In this document: one piece after another, positions 6,232 through 12,698 of the stretch | Position numbering within the stretch: position 1 is the stretch's first letter | Layout: each line of letters starts with the position of its first letter | DNA from: Alphaproteobacteria bacterium | GTDB lineage: Bacteria; Pseudomonadota; Alphaproteobacteria; Puniceispirillales; Puniceispirillaceae | Reading direction: 5' to 3' | DNA length: 12,698 nucleotides | NCBI GenBank assembly: GCA_011522945.1 | Contig: WTHY01000047.1 | Location: forward strand, 1 to 12,698 | Program-made: the position numbers and the translations under genes | The notes under the pieces: generated by a model | What the model was told of the DNA's origin: nothing | The model's database searches: none | The model's input: the letters and a program-made list of their open reading frames with translations, nothing else

Positions 6232-7407
6232 GTGGTAGCTCCAATTTATGATGTCGACTTTTATAGTGATACTGTCATATCTGCGCCGATTGCAGCCTAT
6301 CGTGAAATGCGGGCATTAGGCCCGGTCATATGGCTGCCACAAAATCACTGTTGGGCAGCTGTTCAGCACAGCCCAGCTCTGGAAATATTGCGGCGTCCAA
6401 AATTATTTTTGTCAGGGAAAGGGCTTAGCCTAAACCCGGACGTGAATAAAATGCTTATCGGCTCCTCTCTTAATAGTGATGGTGAGGCCCATCGGCGGCA
6501 ACGTGCTGTAACAGCAACTCCTATCATGGCAGATCAGCTGGCCAGCTTGACCCCATTTATTGAAGGGGCTGCCGAAACTCTGGCAGATAGGCTGACATCG
6601 CAAAAGCATTTTGACGCTGTTGTTGATTTTGCGCGAATCTTACCGGTTTCCATTGTCATTGAGCTGGTTGGACTACCAGATCATGGCAAGGATAAAATGC
6701 TAGACTGGGCAGCGGCTACATTTAATTTATTTGATGGATATAATGCGCGCTCGGAAGCCTCTTTTGCAAAATTGCGGGAGCTTCGTGAGTTTTTAGATAT
6801 CTATGGCAAGCCTGAGCATCTACAATCTGGCGGCCTCTCAAAACGTATATTTGAAGAAGCCCCAAAGCATGGTTTTAGTTTAGAGCAATCTGCACAAATG
6901 ATGCGGGATTATATTGCTCCCTCTCTAGACACGACGATATCTACAGCAGCGTATCTGGCATATGCTTTTGCCAAGGCCCCTGAACAATGGGATTTGCTTT
7001 GTTCTGATTTGGACAAAATTCCAAATGCGATTGAAGAAGCTGTGCGGCTTGCGACACCAATTCGGGCCTTTTCCCGTTATGTGGCGGAGGATGTGGAGTT
7101 TCATGGCGTAACTATGCGGGAGGGAGATCGTGTGCTTGTTGTCTATGCCAGCGCCAATCGCGATGAAAGCGTATTTGAAAATGCTGATACATTCGATATC
7201 ACCCGTAAAACACATAAACATCTGGGATTTGGTCAGGGTGTGCATATGTGTATGGGCATGCACCTTGCACGTCTTGAATTAAAGCAGCTTCTTGCATCTA
7301 TGGCCAAACGTGTGAAGCGATGGCATTTAGACGGCGAGGCCACAATAGCGATGAATAATACAATACGGGCTTTCGAAACATTGCCTGTTCGGGTTGAGAC
7401 ACTATAA
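6232..7407 (+). CDS. Cytochrome P450, CYP199-like
   Basis: Soluble bacterial cytochrome P450 (391 residues), a haem monooxygenase. GTG 6232 is chosen because GGAAGAGA (6217-6224) is correctly spaced; TTG 6196 would add 12 residues. Motifs are a C-helix HRRQR (87-91) for a haem propionate, an I-helix APSLDTT (229-235) with the acid-Thr pair for oxygen activation, an E-A-V-R ExxR pair (269-272), a PIRAFSRYV meander start, ANRDESVFENADTFDITR (308-325), and haem loop FGQGVHMCMG (333-342) with ligand C340. The SLDTT and ANRDE/HLGFGQGVHMC pattern is close to CYP199-type enzymes, which oxidise para-substituted benzoates; the substrate here is only inferred. No ferredoxin or reductase gene is beside it, so redox partners must lie elsewhere. 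It diverges from the DUF1989 gene. Confidence 0.9.
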   Translation: MVAPIYDVDFYSDTVISAPIAAYREMRALGPVIWLPQNHCWAAVQHSPALEILRRPKLFLSGKGLSLNPDVNKMLIGSSLNSDGEAHRRQRAVTATPIMADQLASLTPFIEGAAETLADRLTSQKHFDAVVDFARILPVSIVIELVGLPDHGKDKMLDWAAATFNLFDGYNARSEASFAKLRELREFLDIYGKPEHLQSGGLSKRIFEEAPKHGFSLEQSAQMMRDYIAPSLDTTISTAAYLAYAFAKAPEQWDLLCSDLDKIPNAIEEAVRLATPIRAFSRYVAEDVEFHGVTMREGDRVLVVYASANRDESVFENADTFDITRKTHKHLGFGQGVHMCMGMHLARLELKQLLASMAKRVKRWHLDGEATIAMNNTIRAFETLPVRVETL

Positions 7408-7884
7408 CTTTGTAAAAGCATGTCTCAGTTTGGTGCAGATAAGACATCAAATTATGTCTGTGCAATATTGGATATGTTTGCGTTGCGGGTTAGAGGCTCG
7501 CTCAGCAAAATATTAAAAAACATCAATATGTCTAATCTCTGTATATTTGTGTCTCATACGCAAATGTCAGAAATCTCTTTTTGCTGATTTAAATAGGTTG
7601 CCGAGATATAAAGAGATACTGGCTGTTCAGAGTGCCATCTCTTAATGATCAGGCATGCGCACATCTCTATTTGGTGAGCACATCACCAATAATGTTTCAG
7701 GCACTTGATGTGGTGTTAATAGATGCAGCTGGCAGGGAAATCCTGTGATAGGAGAGTTTGCTCTGGCCATAGAGCAGAATAATCTGTAAGACAGTCCCCA
7801 ATATGCTAGCGCGTTCTACGTATCCATAGGACAGCGCTTTAATCAAATATCACTAATAGTTTCACTATCTACGTTATCGGTAAT
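7408..7884. other. 477-base gap before the SulP gene, rich in hairpins
   Basis: No convincing gene is present. Four inverted repeats are seen: ATCTCTTT/AAAGAGAT (7573-7580 and 7610-7617), TTGGTGA/TCACCAA with a five-base loop (7671-7677 and 7683-7689), TTTGCTCT/AGAGCAGA with one wobble (7757-7764 and 7771-7778), and AGCGC/GCGCT (7808-7812 and 7834-7838). They may form a structured leader or operators for the transporter gene. Chance ORFs at 7420-7587 (plus) and 7642-7770 (minus) lack ribosome binding sites. Confidence 0.45.
7671..7689. promoter_or_regulatory. Perfect inverted repeat upstream of the SulP gene; possible operator
   Basis: TTGGTGA (7671-7677) and TCACCAA (7683-7689) are perfect inverses around GCACA. 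The 7-5-7 arrangement suits a dimeric repressor site as well as an RNA hairpin. It lies 196 bases before the SulP start codon. Confidence 0.3.
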
Positions 7885-9501
7885 ATGTCTTCTTCAAATC
7901 CTGGCCGTCTTGCACGGTTTATCACAGGCGCATTTTATAATGAGTCTGAACGCCCGCAGCTTACAAGCAAGCAAATTTCGATTGATGTTTTGTCTGGTTT
8001 GACGGTTTCACTCGCTCTTGTGCCAGAAGCTGTTGCTTTTGCATTTGTGGCAGGTGTTGCCCCGCTTGTTGGGCTTTATGCGGCCTTTATTGTTGGGCTT
8101 GTGACAGCACTCATCGGCGGCAGGCCTGGGATGATTTCAGGGGCAACAGGGGCACTTGCTGTTGTTATGGTCTCGCTGGTGATGGAACATGGTGTAGATT
8201 ATCTTTTTGCGACTGTCATTTTGATGGGAGTTCTGCAGTTAATCGCAGGTGTGTTGCGATGGGGTAAATTTATTCGCATGGTGCCCTATCCTGTTATGCT
8301 TGGTTTTGTGAATGGTCTTGCCATTGTTATTGGTCTTGCCCAGCTTGAGCAGTTTCGCACACATGCCCCAGACGGCACAGCACAATGGATGACAGGCTCT
8401 ATGCTCTATATGACATTAGGGTTGATAGCGCTAACAATGCTGGTTATCTGGCAAGCGCCACGTGTGACAAAATTTATTCCGGCACCTCTGGCAGCCATTG
8501 GTATTGTTACAGCTGTGGTTCTTGGCTTTGGCATTGATGTGCCACGCGTAGGCGATTTGGCTAGCCTATCTGGCGGGTTGCCTGCCTTTGTCATACCAAG
8601 CGTGCCACTCACCTTTGAGACGCTGTCGATAATCTTTCCCTATGCTCTCATTCTGGCAGCGATTGGTCTTATAGAAAGTCTATTAACACTTAATCTCGTC
8701 GGGGATATGACAGAGCAACGCGGCGGCGCCTCACAGGAATGTATCGCCCAAGGGTCTGCGAATTTTATCACCGGATTTTTTGGCGGCATGGGTGGGTGTG
8801 CCATGATCGGGCAGTCGATGATTAATGTGAAGTCTGGCGGGCGCACGAGACTTGCTGGCATTTCTGCTGCCTTGTTTTTACTTTCCTTCATTTTATTTGC
8901 ATCACCTTTGATCGAGCAAATTCCGATCGCTGCGCTTGTTGGCGTGATGTTTATGGTGGTGATTGGCACCTTTGCTTGGCATTCCATTTCAATTATGCGC
9001 AAAGTGCCTGTCTCAGATGCGCTTGTGATTGTGACTGTGACGATTGTAACAGTGCTTGAAGATCTTGCTATTGCTGTTGTTGTCGGTGTGATTATGTCTG
9101 CGCTTGTTTATGCTTGGAACGCCGCAAAACGCATTCAAGCCTCTAAACGCCCGTCAGTGCGCGAAGAAGGCGCAATTGTTTATGATATTCAAGGCCCCTT
9201 ATTCTTTGGTTCTGCAACAGGGTTTAGAGAGCTGTTCCAGTTTAAAGATGATCCTGAAACCGTAATTATTGATTTCGCAGCATCTCGGGTTGTCGACCAA
9301 TCAGCGCTTCAGGCAATTGAAGATGTGGCTATGAAATATCAGGAAGCTGGTAAAAGGGTAGTTTTGCGGCATTTAAGCCGTGATTGTCATCGCCTGTTGT
9401 CGCGGTCAGGCCAGCTTATCATTGATAGTGATGATGATCCGGAATACGCCATTGCAGTTGATTATAAAATTCGTTCAGGCGCATTTGAAGGTGGTCATTA
9501 A
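7885..9501 (+). CDS. SulP family inorganic anion transporter with STAS domain
   Basis: Inner-membrane anion transporter of the SulP (SLC26) family; members carry sulfate, bicarbonate or dicarboxylates, and the sequence alone does not fix the substrate. At 538 residues it is near typical length. The family signature lies at about 36-95 (DVLSGLTVSLALVPEAVAFA, then VGLYAAFIVGL and GMISGATGALAVV). Further helices follow to about 410, including the conserved IESLLTLNLVGDMTEQRGG region. A STAS domain runs from about 425 to 525, with GPLFFGSATGFRELF, VIIDFAASRVVDQSALQAIE and VVLRHLSRDCHRLL. The DQSALQAI motif replaces the DxSG of anti-sigma antagonists. ATG 7885 has only a weak ribosome binding site. 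It appears monocistronic, with a 477-base gap upstream and a strong hairpin 29 bases downstream. Confidence 0.92.
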   Translation: MSSSNPGRLARFITGAFYNESERPQLTSKQISIDVLSGLTVSLALVPEAVAFAFVAGVAPLVGLYAAFIVGLVTALIGGRPGMISGATGALAVVMVSLVMEHGVDYLFATVILMGVLQLIAGVLRWGKFIRMVPYPVMLGFVNGLAIVIGLAQLEQFRTHAPDGTAQWMTGSMLYMTLGLIALTMLVIWQAPRVTKFIPAPLAAIGIVTAVVLGFGIDVPRVGDLASLSGGLPAFVIPSVPLTFETLSIIFPYALILAAIGLIESLLTLNLVGDMTEQRGGASQECIAQGSANFITGFFGGMGGCAMIGQSMINVKSGGRTRLAGISAALFLLSFILFASPLIEQIPIAALVGVMFMVVIGTFAWHSISIMRKVPVSDALVIVTVTIVTVLEDLAIAVVVGVIMSALVYAWNAAKRIQASKRPSVREEGAIVYDIQGPLFFGSATGFRELFQFKDDPETVIIDFAASRVVDQSALQAIEDVAMKYQEAGKRVVLRHLSRDCHRLLSRSGQLIIDSDDDPEYAIAVDYKIRSGAFEGGH

Positions 9502-9530
9502 GACAGCAAACGCAAGCATATGAAGGGCTC

Positions 9531-9581
9531 AGCCAGCATCTTTAGGCAATAAATCTCATCTTATATGCCGCTATGCTGGCT
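9531..9581. terminator. Long two-tier hairpin after the SulP gene; probable terminator
   Basis: AGCCAGCAT (9531-9539) pairs with ATGCTGGCT (9573-9581), enclosing GGCA/TGCC (9545-9548 and 9566-9569) and an ATAA/TTAT extension (9549-9552 and 9561-9564) around an eight-base loop. In all 17 pairs form in 51 bases, starting 29 bases after the SulP stop. No U-run follows. Confidence 0.45.
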
Positions 9582-9689
9582 AGACACTAGAGTTGTGGTT
9601 GCTGCAATTTATGCGTGCCTAGGACAATGCAGATTTTTGACAGTGATGCACTGGTGCTGCAATGAAAAGATTGGTGGGATCTGTATCTG

Positions 9690-9714
9690 TGCTGAGCAAT
9701 GATAATGCTCAGCA
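9690..9714. repeat. Perfect 9-base hairpin
   Basis: TGCTGAGCA (9690-9698) and TGCTCAGCA (9706-9714) form a perfect nine-pair stem around the loop ATGATAA. It stands alone in the gap. It could end transcription from either side, or be a protein site. Confidence 0.4.
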
Positions 9715-9908
9715 ATTGTCGCAGTAAAATTATTCATTATATTCGGCAAACACGCAGATCTATGGCAATCATCAGCTGCTGCTATGCTGACTTTAGAACA
9801 TCTTTTATCTTAGCTACTTTATTACCAGCCTCTTATTATCAGCCATTTCCCTAGCATCACGAGACAGTCGAGCTGATGGAAAACTTAGTGTTAATATAAA
9901 TCCAGGCT

Positions 9909-10032
9909 GTTCTTAAACCTTCAGAAGGGCGCTGGCACACGAAGATAGTTTTAGAGAAAGTGGTTTCATGAGGCCATTTCTGAGGACTGGCCAATTTGGG
10001 ATAAGAACCAGTTTAGAAAAGCGCTAGGGTAA
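9909..10032 (+). pseudogene. Possible fragment of a decayed gene
   Basis: Two short frames look like protein but lack starts and are out of phase. The first, about 9909-9971, reads VLKPSEGRWHTKIVLEKVVS before TGA. The second, 9955-10032, includes SEDWPIWDKNQFRKALG and ends at TAA. A single-base shift near 9955 would join them. Upstream, the first frame runs back to a stop at 9897 and then to VELMENLVLI. I do not recognise the parent family. It may be chance. Confidence 0.2.
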
Positions 10033-10040
10033 ATCTCAGA

Positions 10041-10580
10041 CTATGACTGGATGTGCTCGTTCCATGCGGCTTTTGTCAGAAGGTAGCAATAATGCATAGA
10101 TGCTATTCCCGTATTTAGAGGGTCTATTTCAAAGCTACCTGTTTTACACGCTCCCAGCTTTTCCGTGGCACGTTGAGACCGGAAATTCTCAGGTGCGATA
10201 TGCAGCCAGACACGTTCTTCAGACTGGAAGAGATGGTTAAACATCAAGGATTTTAGCGCAAAATTTACGCCTTTACCCCAGAAAACTCGTTGAATAAAGG
10301 TAAAGCCGATAGACATATCTTGAGGCGCATTTGGTGCAGGGTAGAATTTAGAGCAGCCAATAATGCGGTCTTCATCTTTCTTTATAAATACCACAGTGCC
10401 ACCAGTCTCAAGAAGTTTGTAGGCATAGGGTATGAATTGTGCTTCAACGCCGCGCTCTTTCGCTGGATGTTGTTCCCAAATAAGTGGATCAGCGGCTGCT
10501 TTGGCAAGCTCTGCAATATCTGCCTCTACAAGTGGGCGAATGCAGAATGCATTATCTGTTAATGTGGGCTGTATATCCAT
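10041..10580 (-). CDS. GNAT family N-acetyltransferase (RimJ/RimL-like)
   Basis: A 179-residue Gcn5-related acetyltransferase that would transfer acetyl from acetyl-CoA; the acceptor is unknown, though this subgroup includes protein N-terminal and small-molecule acetylases. The N-terminal strand FCIRPLVEADIAEL (12-25) and DPLIWEQHPAKER (31-43) match the RimJ/RimL type. A central strand-loop IGFTFIQRVFWGKGVNFALK (91-110) supplies the acetyl-CoA pyrophosphate loop, followed by LHIAPENFRSQRATEKLGA (126-144), the usual N-x-R-S-x-x-A-x-E-K-L-G-A stretch. ATG 10580 is used; its ribosome binding site is weak. The gene follows the homocysteine methyltransferase by 71 bases on the same strand and is probably the last gene of that unit. 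Confidence 0.87.
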   Translation of the reverse strand: MDIQPTLTDNAFCIRPLVEADIAELAKAAADPLIWEQHPAKERGVEAQFIPYAYKLLETGGTVVFIKKDEDRIIGCSKFYPAPNAPQDMSIGFTFIQRVFWGKGVNFALKSLMFNHLFQSEERVWLHIAPENFRSQRATEKLGACKTGSFEIDPLNTGIASMHYCYLLTKAAWNEHIQS

Positions 10581-10651
10581 AGAAGCGTCTCTGTGCCGGT
10601 CTGACAGCGTGATAAATTTAAAGCATAATTTTCAGCGTGTATCATATGTCT

Positions 10652-11596
10652 TTAGCTGGGTATTTTAATGATATTATAGTTATCGGCGGTTAATCTTTGG
10701 TGTAAATGGCGTATATGGTCCGGACCAATTTCACAGCAGCCGCCAAGGATGGTGGCACCTTGTTCTAACCATTGCATTGCATGGTTTGTATATGCCTCTG
10801 GCCCTAAATCTTTGCGTGCCGACAAGCTATCGACTGTTGTGCCGGGCTTCAGGCTATCTATTGATGTGAAACCATTTGCATAACCCCCAAAAATAAGACC
10901 AGATGCATGCAACATGGGCATGGCCATTGTTACCGCCTCAGGGTAGCTACAGTTAATCATAATAGAGTGCGCATCTGCCGTGATTATGGCGTCTATAGCG
11001 GCATCAAGAGACTCACCTGAGCGCAGCCTGTTCGTGCAGTCATCAGATACAGTCATGCCAATATGTGCTGGCAAACCAAAGGATTTAAGGGCATCACAGG
11101 CGGCTCTTGTCTCAGTTATATTGGACATTGTCTCAACTAAAAATACATCAACACCGTTTATCTGTGCGTCAATAATTTGGCAATATTCATCATAGGAACT
11201 GTTATAATCCAGAGCTGCTTCTGACACATAACTTGCGGCTAAAGGCATCAGGCAGCCTGCTACAGACACATCAGAACGCTCGAGATTTGACTCTGATATT
11301 GCCTGTTCCATTAGCGCAATCGCAAGGTCATGGGTCTCTTGAAACCTATCAAGGAAGCCATGCCTTTTAAACCGTGTGCGTGAGGCGGTATATGTGTTGA
11401 TGCTCACAGTCTTGGCACCAGCCGCCAAAAACTCAGCATGGACTGATTTCACAAGCTCAGGCTCATCATGCATCACCTTTACTGACCAAAGCGGGTGAGA
11501 CGTATCTTGAGCCGAACGGGTGTTTATTTCCTGTCCAAGGCCACCATCAAGTAGCATGATTTCAGGCTTTTTAAATGACATGATTTTCGCTTTCAT
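10652..11596 (-). CDS. Homocysteine S-methyltransferase family protein
   Basis: Zinc-dependent (beta/alpha)8-barrel methyltransferase that makes methionine by methylating homocysteine; the methyl donor (for example S-methylmethionine or betaine) is not evident. From ATG 11596 (314 residues) the barrel start is MLLDGGLGQEI at 14-24, with VSINTYTASRTRFKRHG (64-80), a VAGCLMPLAASY strand (112-123) and VFLVETMSNITE (151-162). The zinc ligands are C216 in MINCSYPE and the C287-C288 pair in LGGCCEIGPDHI (284-295). Length is normal. An alternative start is ATG 11581 (MSFKKPEI). The standalone Ada-domain gene ends 41 bases upstream and the acetyltransferase begins 71 bases downstream, so the three are likely one operon. 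Confidence 0.88.
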   Translation of the reverse strand: MKAKIMSFKKPEIMLLDGGLGQEINTRSAQDTSHPLWSVKVMHDEPELVKSVHAEFLAAGAKTVSINTYTASRTRFKRHGFLDRFQETHDLAIALMEQAISESNLERSDVSVAGCLMPLAASYVSEAALDYNSSYDEYCQIIDAQINGVDVFLVETMSNITETRAACDALKSFGLPAHIGMTVSDDCTNRLRSGESLDAAIDAIITADAHSIMINCSYPEAVTMAMPMLHASGLIFGGYANGFTSIDSLKPGTTVDSLSARKDLGPEAYTNHAMQWLEQGATILGGCCEIGPDHIRHLHQRLTADNYNIIKIPS

Positions 11597-11637
11597 TTTT
11601 ATCTGATATTTTTGTCGCTGATTTGCGCATTTGTTAA

Positions 11638-11901
11638 TCAGTCAAGGTGGCTAAGACTCTTTTTAACTGTGTTTGGCAGGCATCTCTTACAGGGGCGAAA
11701 ACCAGCTTGTTCTGCTATGGCTGGCGTTGCGAAAAACACTGTATTGATTTTCTTGGGGCGCCGAGATGGGCATCCGAACTGGCAGAAAATGCCAGTTGTT
11801 TTGACAGCATAAACACCGTGCGTTGCAGGCTGCGGCACTCTTTGTAATAAACGCTGCCAAGAGGCTTCAAAGGCTATATGGATATTTCTGGTTTGTAGCA
11901 T
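11638..11901 (-). CDS. Standalone Ada-type zinc (methyl-phosphotriester acceptor) domain
   Basis: An 87-residue protein that is essentially only the N-terminal metal-binding domain of Ada. In Ada a zinc-bound cysteine takes the methyl group from DNA methyl-phosphotriesters and this activates the regulator. Four cysteines, C40, C44, C71 and C74, have the same spacing (4, 27, 3) as C38, C42, C69 and C72 of E. coli Ada. The surrounding YAVKTTGIFC, CPSRRPKKINTVFF and AGFRPCKRC motifs match. The usual RPSC after the first Cys is QFGC here. Both the AraC-type DNA-binding domain and the O6-methylguanine methyltransferase domain are missing: the protein stops 13 residues after the last Cys, with no in-frame continuation. 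ATG 11901 is supported by AGGA and GGAG just upstream; TTG 11919 is an alternative. It is the likely first gene of the operon with the homocysteine methyltransferase. Confidence 0.85.
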   Translation of the reverse strand: MLQTRNIHIAFEASWQRLLQRVPQPATHGVYAVKTTGIFCQFGCPSRRPKKINTVFFATPAIAEQAGFRPCKRCLPNTVKKSLSHLD

Positions 11902-11951
11902 GCTCCATCCTGCACACAAAGTTGCAGCCTCTATTGTTACGAACTAAAACC

Positions 11952-11978
11952 TTGCTGGTCAGGACGTACCAATATAAT
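11952..11978 (+). promoter_or_regulatory. Possible promoter for the GFA gene
   Basis: A consensus TATAAT (11973-11978) is preceded by TTGCTG (11952-11957), but the spacer is only 15 bases. It would give a leader of about 100 bases before ATG 12083. The region also lies upstream of the minus-strand Ada-domain gene. Confidence 0.3.
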
Positions 11979-12082
11979 TTTTTGTATTATGTCAGTTTTA
12001 TACTATTTGTGAGTTTGTGAAAATGGCATCTAAGCGTTATGCATGTTTTACAAGTATGTTTCATTCAGAATAGGAGTTTTTC

Positions 12083-12493
12083 ATGGCTGGATTTTCAGGG
12101 GGATGCCTGTGCGGAGCGGTGCGTTACACATCTAAAGTTGATCCTGTTCGTGTGCTGAACTGCCATTGCACGGATTGCCGTAAGTCCACCGGTGCCTCCT
12201 ATGGTACGAATGCATTTGTGCCGGCAGATGCGGTGGAGCTAACCGGAGATTTGCATATTTATGAACATCTCGCAGATAGTGGTAACAAGATGACAAAACA
12301 TTTTTGTCCAAGTTGCGGCTCGCTGGTCTATGGGACAAGTAGTGGCCGTCCAAATGTGCTGTCCATACGTGCTGGCTCTATAGATGATAGTGCTGTCATC
12401 ACGCCAGCAGCGAACCTGTATTTGAAAAGTAAGATACCAGCTACACCTATAGATGATGACATTACAGGCTGGCCAGCAATGCCTGAAGCATAG
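12083..12493 (+). CDS. GFA (glutathione-dependent formaldehyde-activating) / CENP-V family protein
   Basis: A 136-residue zinc protein of the GFA/CENP-V family. Named for an enzyme proposed to join glutathione and formaldehyde, most members have no proven activity. The zinc cysteines are all present: CLCGAVRY with C8 and C10, NCHCTDCRKS with C27, C29 and C32, and HFCPSCGS with C75 and C78. GGCLCGAVRY, CRKSTGAS and KHFCPSCGSLVYG are the signature segments, and the SIRAGSIDD strand follows. ATG 12083 has AGGAG (12072-12076) six bases upstream. Length is typical. It diverges from the Ada-domain gene across about 180 bases. An aldehyde or methyl-damage theme with its neighbours is possible but not shown. 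Confidence 0.9.
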   Translation: MAGFSGGCLCGAVRYTSKVDPVRVLNCHCTDCRKSTGASYGTNAFVPADAVELTGDLHIYEHLADSGNKMTKHFCPSCGSLVYGTSSGRPNVLSIRAGSIDDSAVITPAANLYLKSKIPATPIDDDITGWPAMPEA

Positions 12494-12698
12494 GACATTG
12501 TTCAGCCCGATAGAGTGGCTGGCAAGTTGTCTGCACAGGGCCAAAGACAAAGGCAAAGCATAAATCGGTTTGATGTGCTTTTCATGCTAATTTTGCTGAC
12601 TTACAGACAGAAATTTGGCTAACACACGCTTGTCTCATTTGTGGTTTGCCCAAAATTCGACCGTTTAGAATAGACTTGCACAGCGTTTGTCAGTTCTA

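Larger units (their letters stand above)
9502..10040. other. 539-base gap with strong hairpins and a possible gene remnant
   Basis: The gap separates the converging SulP and acetyltransferase genes. Two strong hairpins (9531-9581, 9690-9714), a repeated octamer GCTGCAAT (9601-9608 and 9656-9663), and short protein-like frames broken by stops (about 9800-10032) are present. No intact gene, tRNA or insertion-sequence end is recognised. Confidence 0.5.

Noticed and set aside
7420..7587. 55-residue plus-strand ORF starting MSQFGADKTS
   Set aside because: No ribosome binding site, no family look, and hairpin 7573-7617 overlaps its end; a frame this long is expected by chance in this composition.
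7642..7770. 42-residue minus-strand ORF starting MARANSPITG
   Set aside because: No ribosome binding site and no supporting context; overlaps two inverted repeats.
12239..12556. Minus-strand 105-residue ORF over the GFA gene
   Set aside because: Antisense shadow; the GFA frame has all zinc motifs and a good ribosome binding site.
12494..12698. Right-edge tail, including a minus-strand frame entering from the edge and ending in TSVC
   Set aside because: About 25 codons with no recognisable motif; cannot be told from chance.
1..12698. CRISPR array, tRNA, rRNA, insertion sequence or prophage
   Set aside because: No regularly spaced repeats, cloverleaf, transposase, integrase or terminal inverted repeats were seen by eye in either strand.

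Overview
The window looks like a piece of an alphaproteobacterial chromosome of moderate to low G+C. It carries cargo typical of marine alphaproteobacteria: a standalone DUF1989 protein, DUF6958, a SulP transporter with a STAS domain, a CYP199-like P450, a GFA protein and a LysE exporter. That placement is inferred from protein families, because no rRNA, tRNA or phylogenetic marker is present. I see no phage, transposon, CRISPR or rRNA/tRNA gene. Coding density is low, roughly three quarters. Gaps of 608, 477 and 539 bases hold only a small ORF, hairpins and possible gene remains.

Layout. Bases 1-65 hold the tail of an unknown plus-strand gene, followed by a long hairpin. A DUF2938 membrane protein (201-713) and a Gate-domain 'nucleoside recognition' membrane protein (811-1779) follow on the plus strand. 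The 1780-2387 gap contains a previously uncalled 56-codon ORF for a single-helix basic protein (1869-2039). A four-helix membrane protein with an excellent ribosome binding site is at 2388-2783. It converges on a secreted histidine phosphatase (minus, 2908-3453). A LysE/RhtB exporter (3701-4294) is preceded by a 20-codon Phe-rich leader-like ORF. A small unnamed protein with CPVST and PFWRV motifs (minus, 4357-4758) diverges from a DUF6958 gene (4892-5188), which abuts a convergent DUF1989 gene (minus, 5190-6038) with a single base between the stops. The DUF1989 gene diverges from a cytochrome P450 (6232-7407). A hairpin-rich 477-base gap leads to a SulP-STAS anion transporter (7885-9501). After a 539-base gap with strong hairpins and a possible gene fossil comes a minus-strand cluster: a standalone Ada methyl-phosphotriester zinc domain, a homocysteine S-methyltransferase and a RimJ/RimL-type acetyltransferase. 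The window ends with a GFA-family zinc protein (12083-12493).

How the genes work together. Most are single genes facing in different directions, so shared function is limited. The clearest putative operon is the minus-strand trio at 11901-10041. Its first two products both belong to families that transfer methyl groups to a zinc-activated thiolate. Five membrane proteins (DUF2938, Gate protein, the 2388 protein, LysE, SulP) and a secreted phosphatase give the region a transport and envelope character. The DUF1989 and P450 genes share one divergent promoter region and may be co-regulated.
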